A DNA stretch of 64,000 bases from Micromonospora olivasterospora (GTDB lineage Bacteria; Actinomycetota; Actinomycetes; Mycobacteriales; Micromonosporaceae), in contig NZ_VLKE01000001.1 in assembly GCF_007830265.1 (NCBI RefSeq), positions 5,456,001 through 5,520,000 on the forward strand, read 5' to 3'. How positions within the stretch are numbered: position 1 is the stretch's first letter; each line of letters starts with the position of its first letter. The notes below the pieces were generated by a model. That model was given only the letters and a program-made list of their open reading frames with translations, was not told the DNA's origin and did not search any database. This document shows positions 48,149-56,420 of this stretch, one piece after another. Both the position numbers and the translations under genes were made by a program.

Positions 48149-50434
48149 GTGGGCCCGGTCGCCGTGGAGCGGATCCACGTCCGCGTCGAGGGGATCGTGC
48201 AGGGGGTCGGCTTCCGGCCGTTCGTCCACGCGCTGGCCACCCGGTACGACCTGGCGGGCTTCGTCGGCAACGACACCGGCGGCGTCTTCGTCGAGGTCGA
48301 GGGCGACGGCGACAGGCTCGCCGCCTTCGTGGCGGACCTCAGCCGCCGCGCGCCGGCACTGGCCCAGGTGGAACGGGTCAGCACCGAGACCGTCGCGCCG
48401 ACGGGACAGCCCGGCTTCGCCATCGTCGCCAGCGTCACCGGCGCCGGCCGGGACGTCCTGATCTCCCCGGACACCGCCACCTGCCCCGACTGCCTCGCGG
48501 AACTGTCCGACCCGACCGACCGGCGCCACGGCTACCCGTTCACGAACTGCACCAACTGCGGCCCGCGGTTCACCATCGTCACCGACGTCCCGTACGACCG
48601 CCGCGCCACCACCATGGCCGCGTTCCCGCTCTGCGCCGGCTGCGCCGCCGAGTACGCCGACCCCGGCGACCGGCGGTTCCACGCCGAGCCCGTGTGCTGC
48701 CCGGCCTGCGGCCCGACGCTGCGGCTCGTCACCGCCGACGGTTATGCCGTGCCCGGCGATCCCCTCGACGTCGCCGTACGGTGGCTGCGCGACGGCCGGA
48801 TCGTCGCGGTCAAGGGGCTGGGCGGCTACCACCTGGCCACCCGCGCCGACGACGAACCCGCCGTGGCGGCGCTGCGCTCCCGTAAGCGCCGCGAGGAGAA
48901 GCCGTTCGCTGTGCTGGCCGCCGACCTCCCGGCGGCGCGCGCCCTGGTGGACGTGTCGCCCGAGGCGGTGCCGGTGCTCACCGGCGCCCGTCGCCCCGTC
49001 GTGCTGCTGCCGCGCCGCCCCGACGCCCGGGTCGCCGCGTCGGTGGCGCCGGACAACCGGGACCTCGGCGTCCTGCTGCCCTACACGCCGCTGCACCATC
49101 TGCTGGCCGGCCGGCTCGGCGTGCCGATGGTGCTGACCAGCGGCAACGCCTCCGACGAACCGATCGCCCACCGCGACGACGACGCCCGGGAGCGGCTGGC
49201 GGGCATCGCCGACGGCTTCCTGACCCACGACCGGCGGATCCACGTCCGCACCGACGACTCCGTGGTACGCCTGTTCCGGGGCCGCGAGCTGCCGGTGCGG
49301 CGGTCCCGGGGCTACGTGCCCGCGCCGCTGACCCTGCCGTGGCCGTTCGACCGGCCGGTGCTGGCCTGCGGCGCCGAGCTGAAGAACACCTTCTGCCTGG
49401 CCAAGGGGCGGCGGGCGTTCGTCTCGCACCACGTCGGCGACCTGGAGAACTACGAGACGCTGCGCGCGTTCACCGACGGCATCGCGCACCTCAGCCGGCT
49501 GTTCGACGTCCGGCCGCAGGTCGTCGCCCACGACCTGCACCCGGAGTACCTGTCGACGAAGTACGCCCTGCACCGCGACGACGTCGACCTCGTCGGCGTG
49601 CAGCACCACCACGCCCACATCGCCTCCTGCCTGGCCGACAACGGCGAGCCCGGCCCCGTGATCGGCGTCGCCTTCGACGGCCTCGGGTACGGCGAGGACG
49701 GCACCCTCTGGGGAGGCGAGCTGCTCGCCGCCGACCTGACCGGGTACGAGCGGGTCGGCCACCTGGACGCGGTGCCCATGCCGGGCGGGGCCGCGGCGGT
49801 ACGCGAGCCGTGGCGGATGGCGGCGGCGTACCTCGACGAGGTCTACGGCGACGCGGTGCCCGACCTGGCGGTGGCGCGGCGCAACGAGCGGCGCTGGCCG
49901 GCGGTGGTGGCGCTCGCGCGGAGCGGGACGAACTCGCCGCGCACGTCGAGCGTGGGCCGGTTGTTCGACGCCGTCTCGGCGATCCTCGGCCTGCGCGACC
50001 GCGTCACGTACGAGGGGCAGGCCGCGGTCGCCCTGGAGCAGCGGGCCCGCCCCGACGAGCGCGGCGGCTACCGCGTCGACGCGTCCGGGCCGGTCCCGCT
50101 GGCCGACGCCGGACGCCAACTGGTCCGGTGCGTGGTCGACGACCTGCGCGCCGGCGTGGACCCGGGCCGGATCGCCGCCCGCTTCCACGACGGCCTGGCC
50201 GACGCCGTGGTACGCGCGGCGGAGGCCGTCCGGGAGGCCACGGGCCTGACCGACGTCGCGCTGTCGGGCGGCGTGTTCCAGAACGTGCTGCTGCTCGACC
50301 GGGTGGTCCGCGGGCTGGAGGGCGAGGGGTTCCGGGTGCTCGTGCACTCGCGGGTGCCGCCCAACGACGGCGGCATCTCCCTCGGCCAGGCCGTGGTGGC
50401 CGCCGCGCGCCACCGAACGGACGGGTCCGGCTGA
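48149..50434 (+). CDS. hypF: Carbamoyltransferase HypF
   Basis: A 761-residue protein with the full HypF order: acylphosphatase-like domain (RVEGIVQGVGFRPFVHALA), zinc fingers (CPDC...CTNC and CAGC...CPAC), YrdC-like domain (VKGLGGYHLATRADDE, KRREEKPFAV) and Kae1-like carbamoyltransferase domain (HDLHPEYLST, GVQHHHAHIASC, ALSGGVFQNVLLLDRV). It makes the carbamoyl-AMP used for the cyanide ligands of the Ni-Fe site. Last gene of the forward arm; it converges on hypE with about 11 bp between. Confidence 0.95.
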   Translation: MGPVAVERIHVRVEGIVQGVGFRPFVHALATRYDLAGFVGNDTGGVFVEVEGDGDRLAAFVADLSRRAPALAQVERVSTETVAPTGQPGFAIVASVTGAGRDVLISPDTATCPDCLAELSDPTDRRHGYPFTNCTNCGPRFTIVTDVPYDRRATTMAAFPLCAGCAAEYADPGDRRFHAEPVCCPACGPTLRLVTADGYAVPGDPLDVAVRWLRDGRIVAVKGLGGYHLATRADDEPAVAALRSRKRREEKPFAVLAADLPAARALVDVSPEAVPVLTGARRPVVLLPRRPDARVAASVAPDNRDLGVLLPYTPLHHLLAGRLGVPMVLTSGNASDEPIAHRDDDARERLAGIADGFLTHDRRIHVRTDDSVVRLFRGRELPVRRSRGYVPAPLTLPWPFDRPVLACGAELKNTFCLAKGRRAFVSHHVGDLENYETLRAFTDGIAHLSRLFDVRPQVVAHDLHPEYLSTKYALHRDDVDLVGVQHHHAHIASCLADNGEPGPVIGVAFDGLGYGEDGTLWGGELLAADLTGYERVGHLDAVPMPGGAAAVREPWRMAAAYLDEVYGDAVPDLAVARRNERRWPAVVALARSGTNSPRTSSVGRLFDAVSAILGLRDRVTYEGQAAVALEQRARPDERGGYRVDASGPVPLADAGRQLVRCVVDDLRAGVDPGRIAARFHDGLADAVVRAAEAVREATGLTDVALSGGVFQNVLLLDRVVRGLEGEGFRVLVHSRVPPNDGGISLGQAVVAAARHRTDGSG

Positions 50435-50445
50435 GCGCCGCCGCG

Positions 50446-51591
50446 TCAGCAGATGCGGGGCAGCGGATCCCCGACCAGCATGTCGACGACGCGGGTGCCC
50501 CCGAACGCCGTCCTGAGCAGCACGAGCCCGGCCGGGTCGGCGGCGACGTGCCCGATGACGCTCGCGTCCGCGCCGAGCGGGTGGTCGCGCAGCGCCGCCA
50601 CGGCCGCCTGCGCCTGCGCGCCGTCGACCACGGCGACGAAGCGTCCCTCGCAGGCGACGTACAGGGGATCGATGCCGAGCAGTTCGCACGCCCCGGTGAC
50701 CGCGGGACGCACCGGCACCGCGGCCTCGTCGACGACGACGGCCACCCCGGCCGCCCGCGCCACCTCGTTGAGGACCGTCGCCACCCCGCCCCGGGTGGCG
50801 TCGCGCAGCAGCCGCACCCCCGGCGCCGCGTCGAGCAGGGCCGACACGAGGCCGTGCAGGGGCGCGGTGTCGGAGGAGATGTCGGCCTCGATGTCCAGTT
50901 CGCCGCGGGCGAGCATGACGGTGACGCCGTGATCGCCGATCGGGCCGGAGACGACGACCGCGTCGCCGGGCCGCACGTGCGCGGCGCCCAGCGTCACCGG
51001 CCGCTCCAGCACGCCGACGCCGGTGGTGGTGACGTAGCAGCCGTCGCCCCTGCCGCGCTGCACCACCTTCGTGTCGCCGGTGACCACCCGTACGTCGGCG
51101 CGCTGCGCCGCGGCGGCCATGGACGCGGTGATCCGCAGCAGGTCGGCGACGGGGAAGCCCTCCTCGAGGATGAACCCGGCCGCCAGGTACAGCGGGCGGG
51201 CGCCGCTGACCGCGAGGTCGTTGACGGTGCCGTTGACCGCGAGGTCGCCGATGTCGCCGCCGGGGAAGAACAGCGGCGACACCACGTACGAGTCGGTGGT
51301 GAAGGCCAGCCGGCCGCCGGCGACGGCGAGCACCGCCGCGTCGTCGAGCGTCTCCAGGATCGGGTTGCGGAACGCCTCGACGAAGACGGCCTCGACCAGC
51401 GTACGGCTGGCCTTCCCGCCGGCGCCGTGGGCGAGGGTGATCCGGCTCTCCCGGACCGTCGGCCGGCGCCGGCGGGCCCGTTCGATGCGGTGCAGCACCT
51501 GCTGCTCCGGCGACGGCCGCCCGGGCTGCCGGTCGGCCGGCGCCTCGGCCGCGGCGCGGTCGGCCCACTCGGCCGTGCGTTCGCTCGTCAT
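50446..51591 (-). CDS. hypE: Hydrogenase maturation protein HypE
   Basis: A 381-residue protein. It shows ITLAHGAGGKASRTLVEAVF, LAFTTDSYVVSPLFFPGGDIGDLAVNGTVNDLAVSGA, and the C-terminal LPRIC whose last Cys receives the carbamoyl group and dehydrates it to thiocyanate. The N-terminal 50 residues are a basic extension. The ATG at 51591 overlaps the hypD stop by 4 bp. Last gene of the reverse operon. Confidence 0.95.
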   Translation of the reverse strand: MTSERTAEWADRAAAEAPADRQPGRPSPEQQVLHRIERARRRRPTVRESRITLAHGAGGKASRTLVEAVFVEAFRNPILETLDDAAVLAVAGGRLAFTTDSYVVSPLFFPGGDIGDLAVNGTVNDLAVSGARPLYLAAGFILEEGFPVADLLRITASMAAAAQRADVRVVTGDTKVVQRGRGDGCYVTTTGVGVLERPVTLGAAHVRPGDAVVVSGPIGDHGVTVMLARGELDIEADISSDTAPLHGLVSALLDAAPGVRLLRDATRGGVATVLNEVARAAGVAVVVDEAAVPVRPAVTGACELLGIDPLYVACEGRFVAVVDGAQAQAAVAALRDHPLGADASVIGHVAADPAGLVLLRTAFGGTRVVDMLVGDPLPRIC

Positions 51592-52715
51592 GCGTGTGCC
51601 GCCTCCGTGAGTCGCTGCCGCGTGAAGCGGCCGAAGTTGTAGTAGGCCGCGCACGCGCCCTCCGACGAGACCATGCAGGTGCCGATGGGGGTCTCCGGGG
51701 TGCAGGCGGTGCCGAACACCTTGCACTCCCAGGGCTTGAGCACCCCCTTGAGCACCTCGCCGCACTGGCACGCCTTCGGGTCCGCCACCCGCACGCCGGG
51801 GACGTCGAAGAGCCGCTCGGCGTCGAAGGCCGCGTACTCGTCGCGCATCCGCAGGGCGGAGTGGGAGATGAAGCCGAGGCCGCGCCACTCGAAGTACGGC
51901 CGCAGCCGCATGACCCGGCCGATCGCGTCGAGCGCCCGCGGGTTGCCGTCCCACGGCACCACCCGGGTGTACTGGTTCTCCACCTCGCAGCGGCCGTCGG
52001 CGAGTTGCCGCAGCAGCATGAGGACCGACTGGAGCAGGTCCAGCGGTTCGAACCCGGCGCACACCAGCGGCTTGCCGTAGTCCCGGGCGATGAACTCGTA
52101 CGGCCGGCAGCCGATGACGGTGGAGACGTGCCCGGGCCCGAGGAAGCCGTCGAGGCGCAGGTCCGGCGAGTCGAGGATCGCCTTGATCGCCGGCAGGATC
52201 GTGACGTGGTTGCAGAAGACCGAGAAGTTGTCGATGCCCTCCGCGGCCGCCCGCAGCACCGTCACCGCCGTCGACGGTGACGTGGTCTCGAACCCGATCG
52301 CCATGAACACGACCCGGCGGTCCGGGTTGGTGCGGGCGATCTTCAGCGCGTCCAGCGGCGAGTACACCATCCGGATGTCGGCGCCGGCGGCCTTGGCGTC
52401 GAGGAACGTGCCGGTCCCGCCGGGCACCCGCATCATGTCGCCGAACGCCGTCATGATGACCCCCGGCTCCCCGGCGACGGCGATGGCGTCGTCCACCCGG
52501 CCCATGGGGATCACGCAGACCGGGCAGCCCGGCCCGTGCACCAGCGAGACGTTCTCCGGGAGGTAGTCCTCGATGCCGTGCTTGTAGATGGTGTGCGTGT
52601 GGCCGCCGCAGACCTCCATGAAGGTGTACTGCCGCCCCGGCTCGCAGAGCGCGGCGATCTGGGCGGCCAGGGTCTGGGCCCGGTCCGCGTCGCGGTACTC
52701 GTCGACGAAACGCAT
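51588..52715 (-). CDS. hypD: Hydrogenase maturation protein HypD
   Basis: A 375-residue protein with the conserved Cys and His: FMEVCGGHTHTIYKHGI, GPGCPVCV, GFETTSPSTA, GPGHVSTVIG, CAGFEPLDLLQ and, for the [4Fe-4S] cluster, CQCGEVLKG, WECKVFG, CTPETPIGTCMVSSEGACAAYY. With HypC it assembles the Fe(CN)2CO unit. hypC lies 13 bp upstream. Confidence 0.96.
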   Translation of the reverse strand: MRFVDEYRDADRAQTLAAQIAALCEPGRQYTFMEVCGGHTHTIYKHGIEDYLPENVSLVHGPGCPVCVIPMGRVDDAIAVAGEPGVIMTAFGDMMRVPGGTGTFLDAKAAGADIRMVYSPLDALKIARTNPDRRVVFMAIGFETTSPSTAVTVLRAAAEGIDNFSVFCNHVTILPAIKAILDSPDLRLDGFLGPGHVSTVIGCRPYEFIARDYGKPLVCAGFEPLDLLQSVLMLLRQLADGRCEVENQYTRVVPWDGNPRALDAIGRVMRLRPYFEWRGLGFISHSALRMRDEYAAFDAERLFDVPGVRVADPKACQCGEVLKGVLKPWECKVFGTACTPETPIGTCMVSSEGACAAYYNFGRFTRQRLTEAAHA

Positions 52716-52728
52716 GTGGTGGTCTTTC

Positions 52729-53001
52729 CTAGGTGATGTCGGATTCGGCGAGCGCCTGCAACTCGTCGGTGTACGCCTGCCCGAGGCCGGTCAGCATCGC
52801 CAGCGTGGCGGCAGCCTCGGCCTCGTCGATCTTCGACATGGCGAACCCGACGTGGACGAGCACCCAGTCGCCGATGCCCACCTGGTCCTGGCCGAGCAGG
52901 CCGATGTTGACGGCCCGCCGCACGCCCACGACGTCCACCACGGCGAGGTCGTCGTGGCCCGCCTTGAGTTCGACGATCTCGCCCGGAATCCCAAGACACA
53001 T
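52729..53001 (-). CDS. hypC: Hydrogenase maturation chaperone HypC
   Basis: Ninety residues beginning MCLGIPGEIVELKAG, with the essential N-terminal Cys2, and VGDWVLVHVGFAMSKIDEAEA (here IGDWVLV..). It carries the Fe(CN)2CO intermediate between HypD and the large subunit. Canonical length and sequence, unlike the HypC-like gene at 47271. Confidence 0.95.
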   Translation of the reverse strand: MCLGIPGEIVELKAGHDDLAVVDVVGVRRAVNIGLLGQDQVGIGDWVLVHVGFAMSKIDEAEAAATLAMLTGLGQAYTDELQALAESDIT

Positions 53002-53005
53002 GGGC

Positions 53006-53107
53006 TCACATTTTCTCGATCTTGATGTAGCGACGCAGCGCGGGTAGTTCCTTCCAGAACAACGACACGGCGGCCGCGCCGGCCAGCAGCATCAGCAGTT
53101 TCCGCAT
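53006..53107 (-). CDS. Thirty-three-residue membrane peptide in hydrogenase operon
   Basis: Reads MRKLLMLLAGAAAVSLFWK then ELPALRRYIKIEKM and a stop 5 bp before the hypC ATG. GGAGGTGAGCG precedes the ATG. It has one short hydrophobic segment and a basic tail. I recall similar mini-proteins ending KELPALRRYLKIxxM in actinobacteria (DUF6893-like). It may anchor or couple the hydrogenase to the membrane; not tested. Confidence 0.65.
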   Translation of the reverse strand: MRKLLMLLAGAAAVSLFWKELPALRRYIKIEKM

Positions 53108-53138
53108 CGCTCACCTCCTTCGGCTCGGCCGGGCTCGC

Positions 53139-53342
53139 TCAGCCCGGCGGCAGGTTCGGCATGATCGGCAGGATCGCGTCGTGCTGGTCCGGCCGGATGC
53201 CGGTCGAGCGGCGGGCGTCCACCGTCCCGTCGGCATGGTGGCCCGACTGCTTCCGCCGCACCGAGTTGCCCTCCTCGACGCCCTTGGTGTGCGCGGGCGC
53301 GTCCAACTCGACGTCGGGATCGCCCACCCGGATCTCGCCCAT
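53139..53342 (-). CDS. Small hydrogenase-operon protein of unknown function
   Basis: Sixty-seven polar residues beginning MGEIRVGDPDVELDAPAHTKGVEEGN, with no membrane segment and no Cys. It lies 12 bp after the DUF5947-like gene behind GGAGGGGC and before the mini-membrane gene. Its position within a tight operon and sensible ribosome site support a real gene. Confidence 0.65.
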   Translation of the reverse strand: MGEIRVGDPDVELDAPAHTKGVEEGNSVRRKQSGHHADGTVDARRSTGIRPDQHDAILPIMPNLPPG

Positions 53343-53354
53343 GGCAGCCCCTCC

Positions 53355-53969
53355 TCACTCGCTGTCCGTCGGCCGGCCGTGCCGCCGGCCGAGGTCGTCG
53401 AAGAACCGGGCGATCTCGCGCCACACGGCGCTGCCGCCCGACATGCCCGTCCAGTTCCCGCGCACGAGCGCCACCAGCCGGAAGCAGTCGTCGACCGGCA
53501 CCACCCATCGCTCGCCGCCGCCGCGCCGGGTGTCCGTCCAGGTCAGGAACGCCTCGACGCGCGGTCTCATCGCGGCCAGCGCCGGTGACCGCGCCTCCAC
53601 CGCCCGCCAGGCGTTGGCGTCGACCTCGGCCTCGGTGGTGCCGAGCGGGCTCGGATAGTGGCCGACCGTCCGGCCGTCGCGCTGCCTGACGAAGAACGCC
53701 AGCCCGACCGGTACGCCCAGTTCGTCGGCGGACAGGCCGGTCAACCGCCGGCGGCGGTCGGGGACGAGCTCGTACCGGCTGCCGCCGGCCGCCTCGCGCT
53801 CGAACAGCAGCGTGCACGGCGGGCAGGCGCAGAGCAGTCCGGCGTCCTGCTCGTCCCACACGTGCCGGTGCCCGGGGCCGACCGGCGCGGCGCACATCCC
53901 GCAGCGTTCGAGCGGGGCGGAGCGCCGCGCCGCCCGGTGGATCGCCCGCCGCAGCGCGCCCGTGGTCAT
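53355..53969 (-). CDS. DUF5947-like protein
   Basis: A 204-residue protein with a zinc-site-like pair of Cys pairs (CGMCAAPVGPGHRHVW .. CACPPC), then RYELVPDRRRRLTG, LAFFVRQRDGRTVGHYPSPLG and WVVPVDDCFRLVALVRGNWTGMSGG. I associate this with DUF5947, found beside actinobacterial hydrogenase genes. Unknown role, perhaps an electron-transfer or assembly partner. Its start overlaps the NifU-like gene stop. Confidence 0.75.
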   Translation of the reverse strand: MTTGALRRAIHRAARRSAPLERCGMCAAPVGPGHRHVWDEQDAGLLCACPPCTLLFEREAAGGSRYELVPDRRRRLTGLSADELGVPVGLAFFVRQRDGRTVGHYPSPLGTTEAEVDANAWRAVEARSPALAAMRPRVEAFLTWTDTRRGGGERWVVPVDDCFRLVALVRGNWTGMSGGSAVWREIARFFDDLGRRHGRPTDSE

Positions 53970-54628
53970 CCCGCGCCGTCCAGCGCCAGCGGCCCGGCCG
54001 TCCGGTGGCCTGCGGGGGCCGGATGTCGCGCCGCCGTCGGCTCGGCGGCCGGGGCCCGGTGCCCGCCCGCCGCCGGCTCGGGCGGGGTGCCGTCCGGCCG
54101 CCGCCGCAGCGCCGCGACCGGGATCAGCGCCGGGGTCGGCGCGGGCGCCACGACGTCGACCGCGGACAGCTCCGGCGCGAACGCCCACACCTGCTCCCGC
54201 ACCAGCTCACGCAGGGCCGCGCCGCCACCGCCGCACCCACCGGCCGACAGGCTGACCGTCGCCACGGCGTCCTCGACCGCGACGAGTGTGATCTCGGCGC
54301 CCCGGGCGCGTAGCTGCGGCCTCAGGTCGTCGACCGCGCGGGCCACGCGCCGCCGTACCGGGTCGGGGTGGACGCCGTGCAGCAGCAGCAGGTGTCGCAG
54401 CAGCTCGTCGCCGGTGAGCCCGTCGAGCGCGGGCGTGCCGGCGGCGAGGTCGGTGACCCGGGCCAGGGCCTCGCCGTACACCTCGGTCAGCGTCTCGACG
54501 GCCTCCAGCGCCAGTTCGGCGGTGCGGCCGGGGACCTGCTCCAGCTGGCCGAGCAGCGCGTCCAGGCGGGCCAGTCGAGGTTCGACGGCCGCGTCGTCGA
54601 GGCGCGGGGTCTCCGGCCGCTCAGCCAT
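53966..54628 (-). CDS. NifU C-terminal domain-like protein
   Basis: A 220-residue protein. A helical N-terminus is followed by an Nfu-like domain (VRRRVARAVDDLRPQLRARGAEITLVAVEDAVATVSLSAGGCGGGGAALRELVREQVW) and a Pro/Ala-rich tail. Typical Nfu has CxxC; here one Cys remains in GGCGGGG, so cluster transfer by the usual scheme is doubtful. It overlaps the large-subunit gene by 8 bp and may serve Fe-S assembly on the small subunit. Confidence 0.8.
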   Translation of the reverse strand: MAERPETPRLDDAAVEPRLARLDALLGQLEQVPGRTAELALEAVETLTEVYGEALARVTDLAAGTPALDGLTGDELLRHLLLLHGVHPDPVRRRVARAVDDLRPQLRARGAEITLVAVEDAVATVSLSAGGCGGGGAALRELVREQVWAFAPELSAVDVVAPAPTPALIPVAALRRRPDGTPPEPAAGGHRAPAAEPTAARHPAPAGHRTAGPLALDGAG

Positions 54629-56420
54629 GGGACGCGCCGAACATCGGCGAGTGGATCTTCTTGAGGGTGCGGCCGCCGCCCACGTACATGTGCACGCCGC
54701 ACGGCAGGCACGGATCGAAGCTGCGTACGGCCCGCATGATGTCCACGCCCTTGAAGTTCTCCGGCCCGTTCTCCTCGAAGATGGGCATGTTCTGGATGGC
54801 GTCCTCGTACGGGCCGGGGGTGCCGTAGCTGTCGCGGGGGCTGCCGTTCCACGGTGTCGGCGGGTACGGGTGGTAGTTGGCGATCTTGCGGTCCCTGATC
54901 ACCAGGTGGTGCGACAGGGTGCCCCGCACGGCCTCGTGGAAGCCGCAGCCGATGGCCTCGTCCGGCACGTCGAAGTCGGTGAAGACCCGCATGTCGCCGC
55001 CGCGCACCCGCTGCATCGCCCGCTCCAGGAAGTACAGCGACATCGCCGCGGCGTACGCGATGAAGTAGGCGCGGGAGCGGTCCCGCTCCAGCGCGTTCGA
55101 CCAGCGCGGGATCTTCCACTCGAGGGTGGTTTCGGGCAGCCGTTCGCTCTTCGGCAGCGTGATCAGCACGCTGCGTCCGGTGGACTTCACGTACGGGGTG
55201 TCGACCATGTTCGCCAGCGCCGTGACGTACAGCCGGGCGAAGCATCCGCCGCCGGTGTCCAGCGCCAGGTGCTCGCCGCTGCCCTTGTCGAACCAGCGGG
55301 GGCTCATCACCCAGCTGTACCGGTCGTCGAAGTCGCGCTTGCCCGGGTCCGGCAGGGTGGTCTGGTTCCAGGGGTGGCGGATGTCGACCGGGTTGCCGAG
55401 CGGGTCGAAATTGACGAACGGTTCCTCCTCGCCGACCCAGTCCTTGTAGTAGGAGCTGCCGAGCAGGATGCGGATGCCGAGGTTGATGTCGACCAGGTCG
55501 GTGGTGAGCAGCTTGCCGTCGACGACGATGCCGGGCGTGACGTGCATCGCCCGCCCCCAGTGCGTCATCGTCTCGTAGCGGTAGTCGACGACGTCGGGGT
55601 TCTGGAAGGCGCCCCAGCAGCCCAGCAGCACGCGCCGTCGGCCGACCTCCTCGTAGCCGGGCAGCGCCTCGTACCAGAAGTCGAAGATGTCGTCGTTCAT
55701 GGCGACGGCCTTCTTGACGAAGTCCAGGATGCTGATCAGCCGGCTGAGGTAGTCGGTGAACAGGGTCGGCTGGGGCATGGTCCCGACGCCGCCCGGGTAC
55801 ACCGTCGACGGGTGGACGTGCCGCCCCTCCATCAGGCAGAACATCTCCCGCGTGATCCGGCTGACCTTCAGCGCCTCCTTGTAGACCTCACCCTCGAACG
55901 GGTTGTACGCCCGCATGATGTCGGCGATCGTGGCGTAGCCGTGGACGTCCCGCCCCGGCGCCGCGGTCTTCTCCGCGCGGGCGAGCACGCTCGGGTTCGT
56001 CTGCTTGACCATCGCCTCGCAGAAGTCGACGAAGACGAGGTTGTCCTGGAAGAGGGTGTGGTCGAACATGTACTCGGCGGCCTCGCCGAGGTTGATGATC
56101 CACTCCGCCAGCGGCGGGGTCTTGATGCCGTAGGCCATGTTCTGCGCGTACACCGAGCAGGTCGTGTGGTTGTCGCCGCAGATGCCGCAGATCCGGCTGG
56201 TGATGAAGCCGGCGTCGCGCGGGTCCTTGCCCTTCATGAACACCGAGTAGCCGCGGAACAGCGACGACGTGGTGTGGCACTCGACCACCTCGCGGTTCGC
56301 GAAGTCGATCTTCGTGTAGACGCCGAGGTTGCCGATGATCCGGGTGATCGGATCCCACGCCATCTCGGTCAGCTCGCCACGCTTCTTCGCGGCGGCCGGT
56401 CGCGGTTTCGTCGCGGTCAA
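54621..56420 (-). CDS. hhyL: [NiFe]-hydrogenase large subunit, group 1h-like
   Basis: A 599-residue catalytic subunit. The L1 motif RICGICGDNHTTCS (Cys78/Cys81) and L2 motif DPCLPCGVHMYVGGGR (from about 569) bind the Ni-Fe centre. The form DPCLPCGVHMY matches the actinobacterial oxygen-tolerant, high-affinity hydrogenases that scavenge atmospheric H2. The TTG start at 56420 overlaps the small-subunit TGA (TTGA); the next ATG is at residue 20. The tail after the L2 His is about 23 residues, and a protease gene is present in the operon. Confidence 0.95.
   Translation of the reverse strand: MTATKPRPAAAKKRGELTEMAWDPITRIIGNLGVYTKIDFANREVVECHTTSSLFRGYSVFMKGKDPRDAGFITSRICGICGDNHTTCSVYAQNMAYGIKTPPLAEWIINLGEAAEYMFDHTLFQDNLVFVDFCEAMVKQTNPSVLARAEKTAAPGRDVHGYATIADIMRAYNPFEGEVYKEALKVSRITREMFCLMEGRHVHPSTVYPGGVGTMPQPTLFTDYLSRLISILDFVKKAVAMNDDIFDFWYEALPGYEEVGRRRVLLGCWGAFQNPDVVDYRYETMTHWGRAMHVTPGIVVDGKLLTTDLVDINLGIRILLGSSYYKDWVGEEEPFVNFDPLGNPVDIRHPWNQTTLPDPGKRDFDDRYSWVMSPRWFDKGSGEHLALDTGGGCFARLYVTALANMVDTPYVKSTGRSVLITLPKSERLPETTLEWKIPRWSNALERDRSRAYFIAYAAAMSLYFLERAMQRVRGGDMRVFTDFDVPDEAIGCGFHEAVRGTLSHHLVIRDRKIANYHPYPPTPWNGSPRDSYGTPGPYEDAIQNMPIFEENGPENFKGVDIMRAVRSFDPCLPCGVHMYVGGGRTLKKIHSPMFGASHG

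Noticed and set aside
47177..51568. Very long minus-strand open frame (over 1400 codons) opposite hypF
   Set aside because: It is an antisense shadow created by high GC third positions; hypF, hypE and the SIS genes explain the DNA, and its translation is low-complexity.
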